Of a DNA stretch of 64,000 bases, positions 34,768 to 43,571 are shown piece after piece; within the stretch, counting starts at the first letter, position 1, and every line of letters starts with the position of its first letter. The DNA comes from Bacillus sp. FJAT-25509 (GTDB lineage: Bacteria; Bacillota; Bacilli; Bacillales; Bacillaceae_G). The notes beneath the pieces were generated by a model, which worked only from the letters and a program-made list of their open reading frames with translations, made no database searches and was not told where the DNA came from. The stretch is from assembly GCF_001420605.1 (NCBI RefSeq), contig NZ_LJIZ01000013.1:1-64000 (forward strand). The letters are read 5' to 3'. The position numbers and the translations under genes are program-made.

Positions 34768-36915
34768 GTGAGTTCAATATTTGAAATCTATTTTCGTGAT
34801 GTAAAGCGGGTTGTAACAAATTGGGCTGCATTGATGATTATCATTGGTTTAATTATCATGCCCTCAATGTATGCATGGTTTAATATAAAGTCCTCTTGGG
34901 ATCCGTATGGAAATACAAAGGGCTTAAAGATCGCGATTGTAAATGAGGATCGTGGTGCTACTGTCTTAAACAATAAAATTAATATCGGAAACGAAGTAAT
35001 ACATTCTTTAAAACAAAATCCCTCTTTAGGCTGGAGATTTACAAGTAAGAAAGTTGCAAATGAAGGGGTTAAACAAGGAAAATATTACGCTAGTATTTTA
35101 ATACCGAATGATTTTTCAAATAAAATTAGCACGGTTTTAACAGATCAGCCTCAAAAACCCGAACTAATTTATCAAGTGAATGAAAAGCTAAATATAGTTG
35201 CGCCGAAATATACTGAAAAAGGTGCAACGGGTATTGCGAGTGAGATTACAAAGAAATTTGAAAAGACCGTAAGTAAGGAAGTATTGCAGGAGTTTAATAA
35301 AATAGGAATTGATTTACAAGCAAATTTACCTGAAATAAAGAAATTTGAGCAAATGGTTTTTAAACTTGAAAAAGATTTACCCGAAATAAAGACAACTGTG
35401 AATACAGCATTAAATGACTATAAAAAAGTACAAAGCGTTATTCAAACTACAAAAAAAGACATGGAATTGATTTATAATATTGTAGCGAATGGTGAAAAAT
35501 TAACAGCTAGTTTAAGTGGCTTTTTTAATCAAATTAACCAATCAATACAAGATTCAACTCCATTTATTAAAGAGACACTTAACCTACTCCAGAACCAGTC
35601 TGCTGTTATACAAAGTACATTATCACAATTGCAGGATCAAACAATTAGTCAAGACGAATCGATGAGGCTATCGAATGAAATCGGAAAAGTACTACCGAAT
35701 TCAAGAAATATGGTTACTTCTTTAAATCAAGTTCTGCAATCGTTTAATAGCTTAGGCAATAAAGCGGATTTTAGTAAAGATGTTAGTGTATTAAAAGGTC
35801 TAGAAGCAGATTTAATGACGATTCAAAATGAGAATGCTCAATTAAAAAATGCAATACAAAGCGGAAACGACCTACCGACTAATTTACTTCAAAAAATGAA
35901 TGAGAACGCGGCAAGTATAAATAACAAGATAAACAGTTTAAACGGAAATTTTGATCAAGATTTAGCGCCAAAAATAAGTGAAGCATCAAGATTAGTGAAT
36001 GAATCAATAAAAAATACCCAGACTGTTTTGGCTGATGCAAAAACGAGTATACCAACAATAAAAGGTGTACTTCAGGATACATCAATTTTATTAGCAACGA
36101 AAAAGGGTGATATACAGCAATTAGTAAATGAGTTACCAATGATTGAGACGAAAATAAAAAAAATAGCTAATGAGATTAGAAAGGCGAAAGAAAAAGGAAA
36201 CATCGAGGATTTAATTAATTTTCTTCGAACAGATATAGAAAAGGTAAGTGACTTTTATTCTAGCCCAATCCTAATAAAAAAGGATCGAATGTTTCCAATA
36301 CCGAATTATGGTACAGGTTTGACTCCATTTTATACAACATTGTCGTTATGGGTAGGAGCGTTATTAATGGTATCGTTATTAACTACTGAAGTTCATGAAG
36401 AAAAGCCATATAAGAGTAGAGAAGTTTATTTTGGAAGATTATTGACCTTTATTACTATTGGGATATTACAGACATTAGTAGTGACTACTGGTAACTTTCT
36501 GATCTTAGGTACTTATGCAGCAAGTAGGGGTTATTTTATCTTATTTGCACTATTGATTAGCATTGTATTTACGTTTATTGTTTATACGCTTGTTTCGGTT
36601 TTCGGAAATATTGGGAAAGGTATCGGTATTATCTTTTTGGTTCTCCAAATATCAGGAGCAGGAGGAGTTTATCCGATCCAAGTAACTCCACCATTTTTTC
36701 AAAAAATAAATCCATTTCTGCCTTTTACCTATGCATTAAGCTTGTTAAGAGAGGCGACTGGTGGAATCGTATGGGATACGATTTATAAGGACCTTCCAAT
36801 ACTAATTCTTTTTGTCATCATTGCAATTATAGTGGGGGTTGTTCTTAAAGCACCTATTAATAAAAGAGCAAGTAAAATTGTAGATCTTTCTAAGAAGAGT
36901 AGACTCATCCATTAG
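34768..36915 (+). CDS. YhgE/Pip-family membrane protein
   Basis: A 715-residue protein with one N-terminal membrane helix (about 15-38), a long extracytoplasmic part that is largely helical and coiled-coil-like (about 60-500), and five to six helices at the C-terminus (about 520-700). The YhgE/Pip hallmarks are MPSMYAWFNIKSSWDPYGNT and IAIVNEDRG near the start, and GGVYPIQVTPPFFQKINPFLPF near the end. Family members include the lactococcal phage infection protein, and are related to ABC-2 permeases; the transported molecule is unknown. The GTG start follows AGGTGAGTTACAG. It is separated by a terminator from the ABC-2 operon before it. Confidence 0.9.
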   Translation: MSSIFEIYFRDVKRVVTNWAALMIIIGLIIMPSMYAWFNIKSSWDPYGNTKGLKIAIVNEDRGATVLNNKINIGNEVIHSLKQNPSLGWRFTSKKVANEGVKQGKYYASILIPNDFSNKISTVLTDQPQKPELIYQVNEKLNIVAPKYTEKGATGIASEITKKFEKTVSKEVLQEFNKIGIDLQANLPEIKKFEQMVFKLEKDLPEIKTTVNTALNDYKKVQSVIQTTKKDMELIYNIVANGEKLTASLSGFFNQINQSIQDSTPFIKETLNLLQNQSAVIQSTLSQLQDQTISQDESMRLSNEIGKVLPNSRNMVTSLNQVLQSFNSLGNKADFSKDVSVLKGLEADLMTIQNENAQLKNAIQSGNDLPTNLLQKMNENAASINNKINSLNGNFDQDLAPKISEASRLVNESIKNTQTVLADAKTSIPTIKGVLQDTSILLATKKGDIQQLVNELPMIETKIKKIANEIRKAKEKGNIEDLINFLRTDIEKVSDFYSSPILIKKDRMFPIPNYGTGLTPFYTTLSLWVGALLMVSLLTTEVHEEKPYKSREVYFGRLLTFITIGILQTLVVTTGNFLILGTYAASRGYFILFALLISIVFTFIVYTLVSVFGNIGKGIGIIFLVLQISGAGGVYPIQVTPPFFQKINPFLPFTYALSLLREATGGIVWDTIYKDLPILILFVIIAIIVGVVLKAPINKRASKIVDLSKKSRLIH

Positions 36916-37024
36916 TCTTTTGAAAAAATAAATTCATATAAAAATCATTGAACTGTTTTGCCAAGTGCTATAACATAGATAAAAGTTATATCTTCATAGC
37001 TTTTAGGAGAAGTAGGTGTTTTGT

Positions 37025-37951
37025 ATGAAATTATCAGTTGTTGTATATTGTTATAACAATGGAGAAAATTTTGAGAGATTTCACGTTGATTTATCAAATA
37101 CAATAAAGTTACTAAAAGAAGATTATGAAATTATTTATATAAACGACGGAAGTGAAGATGATACATTATTAGCACTTCAAGTTGTTGCAAATCATAGCAG
37201 TCATTTGAAATATATCTCGTTTACCCGCCGCTTCGGAAGAGAGGGAGCAATTTGTGCTGGACTTGAACATGCAAAAGGCGATGTTGTCATCCTAATGGAT
37301 GGAAACTTCGTACATCCACCGAATGTTATTTTAGAGATGATGGATGAATACAAAAAAGGTCATAACCATGTAGTGGCTTCAAAAAAAATAGAGAATTCAG
37401 TTCTTAAAAAAGCGAAAAAAGGCATTTTTGAGAAGGTCATTAAAAAATTTGTGGACCCTGATATTTTGCAAAATGAATCAGACTTTCGTTTATTAAGCAG
37501 AAAAGTAGTGAATGCTATTTTAAATATGCCAGAATCAAATCGCTATTCAAAAGGTATTTTTAACTGGATTGGTTACAAAATAAAAACGATTGAGTATGAA
37601 ATAACATCAAGAATCATTAACAAAGAGTCAGAAGTAAGAAGACTAGATTCGGTAAAAAAATCCATTGAGTATATATTGTGTTTCAATACTAGACCATTGA
37701 GGTTGTTAACGAAAGTCGGATTATTATTAATTGGAATAAGTCTTGTAATTTTTATTATGATGAGCTTTAAAGTAATTTTTGTTGGGATTAGAATTCCTGG
37801 TTTATATACGATTTCCAATTTCATTATGTTATTTGGCGGAGTTCAAATCTTGATGATTGGGGTATTAGGCGAATATTTAGGTAAGATCTATTACGAAACA
37901 AAAAGAAGACCCCAATACATTGTTGAGTCTTCAAGCTATGATGAAGATTAA
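37025..37951 (+). CDS. Family 2 glycosyltransferase with two membrane helices (altered DxD)
   Basis: A 308-residue GT2 protein of the GtrB/YkcC/DPM1-like group. The N-terminal GT-A domain (about 1-215) has VVYCYNNGENF, YINDGSEDDT and FTRRFGREGAICAGLEHAKG. Two membrane helices lie at about 230-250 and 262-285. These enzymes usually load a sugar onto undecaprenyl phosphate. The motif that normally reads DADLQHPP is DGNFVHPP here, so the second Asp and the Gln are missing; catalysis could be changed or lost. ATG 37025 follows AGGAGAAGTAGGTG. It is a single gene with a terminator. Confidence 0.87.
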   Translation: MKLSVVVYCYNNGENFERFHVDLSNTIKLLKEDYEIIYINDGSEDDTLLALQVVANHSSHLKYISFTRRFGREGAICAGLEHAKGDVVILMDGNFVHPPNVILEMMDEYKKGHNHVVASKKIENSVLKKAKKGIFEKVIKKFVDPDILQNESDFRLLSRKVVNAILNMPESNRYSKGIFNWIGYKIKTIEYEITSRIINKESEVRRLDSVKKSIEYILCFNTRPLRLLTKVGLLLIGISLVIFIMMSFKVIFVGIRIPGLYTISNFIMLFGGVQILMIGVLGEYLGKIYYETKRRPQYIVESSSYDED

Positions 37952-37973
37952 ATTTCACGATATGATAAATTTG

Positions 37974-38008
37974 GAAATTCGACAAGAATCTTGTCGAATT
38001 TCTTTTTT
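37974..38008 (+). terminator. Terminator of the glycosyltransferase gene
   Basis: AATTCGACAAG and CTTGTCGAATT pair around AAT, then TCTTTTTT. Confidence 0.85.
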
Positions 38009-38063
38009 CATTACATAATATTTAAAGATAGAATAATATTTTAATGAAAGCTTGGAGAATAAT

Positions 38064-39047
38064 ATGGGGAATCTTTATAAAGCTATTCCAGGGGTAGTTC
38101 TTTGCCTTTTTATTGCACTTATTAGTGAAACACTTTCTTATATATTGCCGGTTGGAGCAGCTACATTTTCAATATTAATCGGATTGATTGTCGGTAATAC
38201 AATACACTTAAAGCCTTATTTTGAAGGCGGTAGAAAGTTTGCAGAAAGTAAATTATTAGAGATCTCAATATTTTTATTAGGTGCAACGATCAGCATTCAA
38301 ATGATTGGCTTATTAGGATTAAAAGGAATTTTGTTAATCGTGATACAAATGTGTTTAGTCATCATTTTTACGATTTGGTTAGGCGAAAAACTAGGTTTTG
38401 GTTTGAATTTTAGCTATTTAATGGCAAGTGGAAATGCAGTTTGTGGTTCATCAGCAATTGGCGCAACAGCCCCAGCTATACAAGCAACTCAAGAAGAAAA
38501 GGGACTGGCTGTGACACTTGTAAATATGATGGGAACAGTCTTAATGTTTATTTTGCCTTTAATAGCATCTGTATTATATCACTCAGAAACATTGCCGACC
38601 TCTGCACTAATCGGAAGTACATTACAATCAGTGGGACAAGTAGTTGCTAGTGGTAGTTTAGTGAATGATGAAGTAAAGAATTATGCCACTTTATTTAAAC
38701 TGATTCGAGTAGTTTTTTTAGTTTTTGTAGTTTTTAGCTTATCTTCTATAAAAAGAAGACACTTAGCGGAGGATTCGATTGAAAAAGTAAAAATCCAATT
38801 TCCTTGGTACGTAATTGGATTTGTCATCCTTTGTGTTTTTTATAGTTTGGGAGTGATACCAAGTTGGGCTGCGAATATTTCGAATAAGACTAGTCACTTA
38901 TTTGAAATTATTGCACTCGCTGCAATTGGTTTAAATGTAAATCTAAAAATGATCATTAAACAAGGGAAGTCACTTTCACTTTATGCATTAAGCATCGTAG
39001 GATTTCAAATCATCATAGCAATTTTATTAATTCAAGTAATCTATTAA
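38064..39047 (+). CDS. YeiH-family putative sulfate exporter
   Basis: A 327-residue protein with about ten membrane segments. It has the YeiH/UPF0324 hallmarks: SGNAVCGSSAIGATAPAIQA near the middle, the LLGATISIQMIGLLGLKG helix before it, and IALAAIGLNVNLKMI near the end. The exporter name comes from family annotation and the true substrate is not firmly known. ATG 38064 follows TGGAG; a TTG at 38052 is rejected. It is located between terminators and ung, so is probably monocistronic. Confidence 0.85.
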   Translation: MGNLYKAIPGVVLCLFIALISETLSYILPVGAATFSILIGLIVGNTIHLKPYFEGGRKFAESKLLEISIFLLGATISIQMIGLLGLKGILLIVIQMCLVIIFTIWLGEKLGFGLNFSYLMASGNAVCGSSAIGATAPAIQATQEEKGLAVTLVNMMGTVLMFILPLIASVLYHSETLPTSALIGSTLQSVGQVVASGSLVNDEVKNYATLFKLIRVVFLVFVVFSLSSIKRRHLAEDSIEKVKIQFPWYVIGFVILCVFYSLGVIPSWAANISNKTSHLFEIIALAAIGLNVNLKMIIKQGKSLSLYALSIVGFQIIIAILLIQVIY

Positions 39048-39123
39048 TAAACGCGAACAACGACAAAAAACAACAATTCATATCTATTTCTCGGGAAATT
39101 TCGTCAGGAAAGGTGGTATTTCA

Positions 39124-39792
39124 TTGTTTAACCTATCATCAAATTGGAGAGAAAAATTAAAACCAGAGTTTGAAAAAACGTATTTTAAAGATTTATTGCA
39201 ATTTCTTGAAAAAGAATACAAAGAACAAACAATATACCCTGCCAAAGAGCATTTATTTCAGGCATTAAACGAGTGTTCATATGAAGATTGTAAAGTAGTG
39301 ATAATTGGACAAGATCCTTATCATCAGCCAGGTCAAGCGCATGGGTTAAGTTTTTCTGTATTACCGGGAGTAAAAATACCGCCCTCTTTAAGAAATATTT
39401 ATAAAGAATTAAATAGTGATTTAGGGTTAGAAATACCTACGAGCGGATATTTAAATAATTGGGCAAAACAGGGGATTTTATTATTAAATACTGTTTTAAC
39501 TGTTCGTGAAGGGGAACCAAATTCCCATAAAAATAAAGGGTGGGAACTATTTACGAATACGATTTTATCCGAGTTAAATAAGCAAGAACGTCCGATTATT
39601 TTTGTACTATGGGGTAAACATGCTCAAGCTAAAGAAGAATTGATTACGAGTAACCACCATGTAATATTAAAATCACATCATCCAAGTCCATTGTCAGCTA
39701 GTAGAGGTTTCTTTGATAGCAAACCATTTTCACAAATTAACCAAAAACTAGTAGAACTTCAACTGGAACCGATTGATTGGACAGTTGAGTAG
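39124..39792 (+). CDS. ung: Uracil-DNA glycosylase (family 1)
   Basis: A 222-residue base-excision repair enzyme removing uracil from DNA. The water-activating motif is VVIIGQDPYHQPGQAHGLSFSV, given here as parts GQDPYHQPGQ and AHGLSFSV. The minor-groove loop is HPSPLSASRGFFDSKPF. The start is TTG 39124 behind AAAGGTGG by 7 bp, in line with the family N-terminus (SSNWREKLKPEF). It opens the B. subtilis-like syntenic block (ung, ywdI, ywdK, gerQ), though a HAD gene is inserted on the other strand. Confidence 0.95.
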   Translation: MFNLSSNWREKLKPEFEKTYFKDLLQFLEKEYKEQTIYPAKEHLFQALNECSYEDCKVVIIGQDPYHQPGQAHGLSFSVLPGVKIPPSLRNIYKELNSDLGLEIPTSGYLNNWAKQGILLLNTVLTVREGEPNSHKNKGWELFTNTILSELNKQERPIIFVLWGKHAQAKEELITSNHHVILKSHHPSPLSASRGFFDSKPFSQINQKLVELQLEPIDWTVE

Positions 39793-39807
39793 CCTATAAA
39801 TGGGATT

Positions 39808-39842
39808 TAAAAAAGGTTGTCTTTTTAGACAACCTTTTTTTG
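39808..39842. terminator. Bidirectional terminator, ung / HAD phosphatase
   Basis: AAAAAGGTTGTC and GACAACCTTTTT pair around TTTTTA between convergent genes. Confidence 0.88.
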
Positions 39843-39848
39843 TGTTTA

Positions 39849-40661
39849 TTATTTATTACTCAATATAAACTTTTCAACGACTTTAGCCACGCCATCTTCA
39901 TTATTTGTAGCAGTGACATAATCTGCTTGTTGCTTAATTTCTTCAGGAGCATTTCCCATCGCAACACCTAGACCCGCAAATTTAATCATCGGTAGGTCAT
40001 TATATCCGTCTCCTACAGCGATTACTTCGTCTTGTCGTATTCCTAAAATTTGAATTAAGTGATTTAGACTTTTACCTTTATCTACCTCACTGTTTGTTAG
40101 TTCTAAAAAGAACGGCTTCGAGCGCATGACACTAATTTTACCTTCAAGCTCTTTTTGGAGTATCTTTTCAACTTGAGCTAGTTTTTCTGGGTCCTCTAAC
40201 ATTAACAACTTCACAACGTCATTTTGCACATGCTTGGTAAAGCTGCTTACTTCTTTAATTTGCATGCCTGTGAGTTGGCCTTCAATATCAGTATATTGAT
40301 TCCCTTGTTCTGTAATAATATCATTTTCAACATATGTATGAACGAAGACATTATGTTTCTTACTAATCTCATAAAGTTCATGTGCTTGCTCTTTTGTTAG
40401 CTTACATTCATAAACATTATTTTTTGTTTGATAGTCAGTAATGATCCCCCCGTTAAATGATAGAACATAACTACCATAATCATGTAGTAATAGTTCCTCA
40501 GCTAACTTATGCATTGCAAAGGTTGGTCTACCGGAAGCTAACACTACTTTTACACCCATATCTTGAGCTTTGAGTAAAGCTTCCTTCGTTCTTTGCGAAA
40601 TAACATGTTGATCCGTTAAAAGTGTGTCATCGATATCCAAAACGATCATTTTATAGTTCAA
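39849..40661 (-). CDS. Cof-type HAD-IIB phosphatase
   Basis: A 270-residue HAD phosphatase of the Cof/YidA group acting on sugar phosphates or flavin mononucleotide-like compounds. Motif I is IVLDIDDTLLTDQ with both Asp residues; motif II is VLASGR; the late Lys and motif IV are in KGKSLNHL and VIAVGDGYNDLPMIKFAG. The cap domain spans about 85-190. The start is TTG 40661, behind AGGAGGT by 9 bp. The substrate cannot be told. It is opposite to its neighbours ung and ywdI. Confidence 0.9.
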   Translation of the reverse strand: MNYKMIVLDIDDTLLTDQHVISQRTKEALLKAQDMGVKVVLASGRPTFAMHKLAEELLLHDYGSYVLSFNGGIITDYQTKNNVYECKLTKEQAHELYEISKKHNVFVHTYVENDIITEQGNQYTDIEGQLTGMQIKEVSSFTKHVQNDVVKLLMLEDPEKLAQVEKILQKELEGKISVMRSKPFFLELTNSEVDKGKSLNHLIQILGIRQDEVIAVGDGYNDLPMIKFAGLGVAMGNAPEEIKQQADYVTATNNEDGVAKVVEKFILSNK

Positions 40662-40809
40662 ATTACATTACCTCCTAAAAATTAACTTTTTTAGTATACC
40701 ACCGTTCGATTAAAATAGTGCTTAATTTGGTTGGTATTCGCTTTCAGAAAAAAGCCATAGTATAATAGGGTTTATTGGATTGTGTTAATAAAGTTTGGTG
40801 GTGATTTAT

Positions 40810-41088
40810 CTGAATATCAGTGTAGAAAAAGTAATCCAGCAAATTGAAAATGAGTTACATAAGGCAAAAGTAAGTACGCAAAAACCTGGACAGTTACGAG
40901 AAAGAATTGCCAGTATTCGTTCTTTATGTGAGTTGCTTCTTGAAGACGAGGGCAGTGTAGAGGTTCCAAAGAATATAATAACTAGTAGTATCGTTCAATC
41001 AATACCAAGTCAGCCTATTATGTCCGGACCTTCTGTGATGCCTAAATTAGATGACTCGGAACAAAGTGGATCATTATTAGATTTTTAA
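40810..41088 (+). CDS. ywdI: YwdI-family protein (DUF5327)
   Basis: A small soluble protein of about 92 residues in the place of B. subtilis ywdI (downstream of ung, upstream of ywdK). The N-terminal half is helical, with NISVEKVIQQIENELHKA and QLRERIASIRSLCELLLED; the rest is Ser/Pro-rich and ends SGSLLDF. No function is known. The start is unusual: GGTGGTGA (40797-40804) is well spaced only for CTG at 40810; TTG 40795 or GTG 40798/40801 in frame would overlap that site. Confidence 0.75.
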   Translation: MNISVEKVIQQIENELHKAKVSTQKPGQLRERIASIRSLCELLLEDEGSVEVPKNIITSSIVQSIPSQPIMSGPSVMPKLDDSEQSGSLLDF

Positions 41089-41106
41089 GATAAAGGGGGA
41101 GAAAAA

Positions 41107-41472
41107 GTGAAACTATTTTTCTTATTTGGTAGTATTTTTGCATTTTTATCAATCGCATTAGGTGCATTTGGAGCACATGGACTAGAGGGGAAAATTTCCG
41201 AAAAATCGCTTCAAATTTGGCAAAAGGCTGTTCAATATCAAATGTTCCAAACAGGTGGACTATTTATTATCGCATTTTTAATTGATAAATTTGGTTCAAC
41301 GACTCAATTAATGTGGGCGGGATGGTTATCTATTATAGGGATCGTCTTATTCTCAGGAAGCCTGTACATATTAAGTGTATCTGGAATTAAGATACTAGGT
41401 GCAATTACACCATTAGGTGGTTTAGCATTTTTAGTAGCTTGGATTTTAGTAGGGATTTCAGTAATGAAATAA
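41107..41472 (+). CDS. ywdK: DUF423 membrane protein YwdK
   Basis: A 121-residue protein with four membrane helices. The DUF423 hallmark LGAFGAHGLEGKIS lies after helix 1, and YQMFQTGGLFII and GSLYILSVSG follow. No biochemical role is known. It starts 18 bp after ywdI behind GGGGGAG, so the two form an operon, as in B. subtilis. Confidence 0.9.
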   Translation: MKLFFLFGSIFAFLSIALGAFGAHGLEGKISEKSLQIWQKAVQYQMFQTGGLFIIAFLIDKFGSTTQLMWAGWLSIIGIVLFSGSLYILSVSGIKILGAITPLGGLAFLVAWILVGISVMK

Positions 41473-41526
41473 AAAAAGTGTTCAATAAAAGTGCAATTAT
41501 TGCACTATATTGAACACTTTTTTTTA
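41470..41526. terminator. Bidirectional terminator, ywdK / gerQ
   Basis: AAAAGTGTTCAATA and TATTGAACACTTTT form the stem, with an inner AGTGCAAT/ATTGCACT stem. A long T-run follows. Confidence 0.9.
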
Positions 41527-41910
41527 TAGTTGATAAGGTAAAGCTATTTCTTCGTCAAATGTGACGTAATCTAAGTAAATTGTCAACAATACGAATGTTT
41601 TGGTTGTATTTACATCTCTGAGTACAATATGGTCACGTCCAGCTCCCATAATATACCCGACAAATACTTGTTGCTGGTGACCAGTGAACGTCATATAAAC
41701 CGTAGCAATTTTCCCACGATTGGCTCTAAGTATATTTTCTACATAGGATTGTTCAAACATACTAGCCGAGGCGGTAACTTGACCTTGTTGGGTAATCATA
41801 CCGCCTGATGGGGCTGCATATCCTTGCCCCTGTCCGGTTTGTTGTCCTTGCCCTTGGGCAGGTTGCGCCGCACGATAAAGATTTGGATAATATTCGTAAG
41901 GATTACTCAA
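41524..41910 (-). CDS. gerQ: Spore coat protein GerQ
   Basis: A 128-residue coat protein. The N-terminal 45 residues are Gln/Gly-rich (AQGQGQQTGQGQGYAA). The conserved domain (about 50-128) includes FEQSYVENILRANRGKIATV and the end DEEIALPYQL. In B. subtilis GerQ is needed to place the cortex hydrolase CwlJ and is cross-linked by transglutaminase. Here cwlJ lies 28 bp upstream in the same direction, so the two partners share a transcript, as in the B. cereus group. Confidence 0.94.
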   Translation of the reverse strand: MSNPYEYYPNLYRAAQPAQGQGQQTGQGQGYAAPSGGMITQQGQVTASASMFEQSYVENILRANRGKIATVYMTFTGHQQQVFVGYIMGAGRDHIVLRDVNTTKTFVLLTIYLDYVTFDEEIALPYQL

Positions 41911-41938
41911 AGAAAAAACCTCCCTTAGTTAAATCAAA

Positions 41939-42367
41939 CTAAACACTGTAAACTTTAGGACAATCTTGAGAAGTTGGTTGATAAAAGCAATGTGATTTAA
42001 ATCTTCCTGCTAGTTTTTGGTTAAACCAAGTTCCTGGGCATGAACCTGCAGGTCGGAAGAACCATAGGCCATAAGTGGCTGGCCAAAAACGTTGCCCTGC
42101 TATTACTTTTCTAGATAGTTCAATATCTTGATCCCTGGCACGTTGGTAAAAGTAAGATTTTTGAACAGCTTCGAATCCACCAGGATTTTGATAAACCATA
42201 TCTGATATACTTCGAATGTCTCTAAAATCTAAGCAATCACATAAAACCCTATTAACACAGACATTTCCAACCATTAACATACCTTGTTGACCTTCACCTT
42301 CAGCTTCAGCACGCATTAATCTTGCAAGCAAAGAAACCTCAGCATCGGTAAAACGAATTACAGCCAT
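41939..42367 (-). CDS. cwlJ: Spore cortex-lytic cell wall hydrolase CwlJ
   Basis: A 142-residue protein of the SleB/CwlJ hydrolase_2 fold. LLARLMRAEAEGEGQQGMLM holds the likely catalytic Glu, followed by VGNVCVNRV. GLWFFRPAGSCPGTWFNQ lies near the end. There is no signal peptide, as expected of a coat-located enzyme made in the mother cell. It degrades cortex peptidoglycan in germination, triggered by Ca-dipicolinate, and depends on GerQ, encoded next. GGAGG precedes the ATG. Confidence 0.94.
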   Translation of the reverse strand: MAVIRFTDAEVSLLARLMRAEAEGEGQQGMLMVGNVCVNRVLCDCLDFRDIRSISDMVYQNPGGFEAVQKSYFYQRARDQDIELSRKVIAGQRFWPATYGLWFFRPAGSCPGTWFNQKLAGRFKSHCFYQPTSQDCPKVYSV

Positions 42368-42507
42368 AAAAAAGCCTCCTCATCCGAATTAAATATTCTG
42401 CATGAATCCCATTGGTGATCGGAAAGCGAGGACTAATTAGTTCGTTCACTACTGTAACTATATTAAAATTGAAAGAAACATATGACTTCTTTTCCAATAG
42501 GAAAATA

Positions 42508-42540
42508 AAAAAAACTTCTCAAAAAAGAGAAGTCTTTTAA
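42508..42540 (-). terminator. Terminator of hemQ
   Basis: On the minus strand ACTTCTC and GAGAAGT pair around six T, followed by a T-run. Confidence 0.8.
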
Positions 42541-42589
42541 TTTATATACTATGACTGATCGTATTCAGTGGATACTCTAAAGTATTCAA

Positions 42590-43336
42590 TTATACGTAAA
42601 GATATTTCGAGAATCCATCTTCTTTTAGAATTGTTCCAACAAAGAATGAACCAAATACTCCATAACGAGCACTTACTTCATCAAAGCGCATTTCATAGAT
42701 TAATTTTTTGAATTGTAGTACGTCTTCAGAGAATAAAGTAACGCCCCATTCATAATCATCAAATCCAACAGAACCAGTAATAATTTGTTTAACTTTACCA
42801 GCGTAACCACGACCAATTTTTCCGTGACTGTACATCATTTCTTTACGAGCACCTGAAGGAAGCATGTACCAGTTATCTTCACCTTCACGCTTTTTATCCA
42901 TTGGATAGAAGCATACGTATTGAGATTTTGGTAAAGCAGGGTAAAGTCTAGCGCGAACATGCGGATTTTGATATGGATCGCCATCTTCTTCGCTTAAGTA
43001 ATTACTTAATTCAACAACAGAAACGTATGAATAAGTTGGAATCAAAAATTGAGATAATGTAGTTTTGTTAATTTCTGTTTCGATATGTAATAACTCATCC
43101 ATTGTAGGTCGTAAAACCATAAACATAATGTCTGCTTTTTGACCTAAAATATTGTAAATAGCATGGCTACCTTCACCAGAATCAGCAACTTGATTCCATT
43201 TTGAGAAAACTTGTTGGAACTCTGTAATCGCTAGTTGACGCTCATCACTACTTAATTGTTTAAAAGCATGCCAATCCATACTTCTAAAATCATGTAAACA
43301 ATACCAGCCATCTAAAGTTTTTGCAGCTTCACTCAT
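42590..43336 (-). CDS. hemQ: Coproheme decarboxylase HemQ
   Basis: A 248-residue chlorite-dismutase-like enzyme that decarboxylates coproheme III to protoheme in the Gram-positive haem pathway. [15 protein letters not shown] begins the protein. [13 protein letters not shown] holds the catalytic Tyr, and [18 protein letters not shown] carries the proximal haem ligand His. The start is ATG 43336 ([10 protein letters not shown]) behind GGGGG; 43372 would add a tail unlike the family. It is divergent from pta, as in B. subtilis (ywfI/pta). Confidence 0.95.
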   Translation of the reverse strand: MSEAAKTLDGWYCLHDFRSMDWHAFKQLSSDERQLAITEFQQVFSKWNQVADSGEGSHAIYNILGQKADIMFMVLRPTMDELLHIETEINKTTLSQFLIPTYSYVSVVELSNYLSEEDGDPYQNPHVRARLYPALPKSQYVCFYPMDKKREGEDNWYMLPSGARKEMMYSHGKIGRGYAGKVKQIITGSVGFDDYEWGVTLFSEDVLQFKKLIYEMRFDEVSARYGVFGSFFVGTILKEDGFSKYLYV

Positions 43337-43571
43337 TTTAAATCCCCCAAACGTTATCGTATTGATTTTCATTTATATAGCATACTACAAATAAAAGTAT
43401 TTTGTAAAAACATACAAAATTATACAGTATTCAAATTTAGTTTGAAAATTAGGAATTAATTTACTTTAAATGATAGCGCTTTATTAAATATATTATATTT
43501 TTCATTATACTAAAAAGGTTTTATTCTAATTATGTACAAATAAAATAATTTTAAAGATTTCGGAGGCTATT

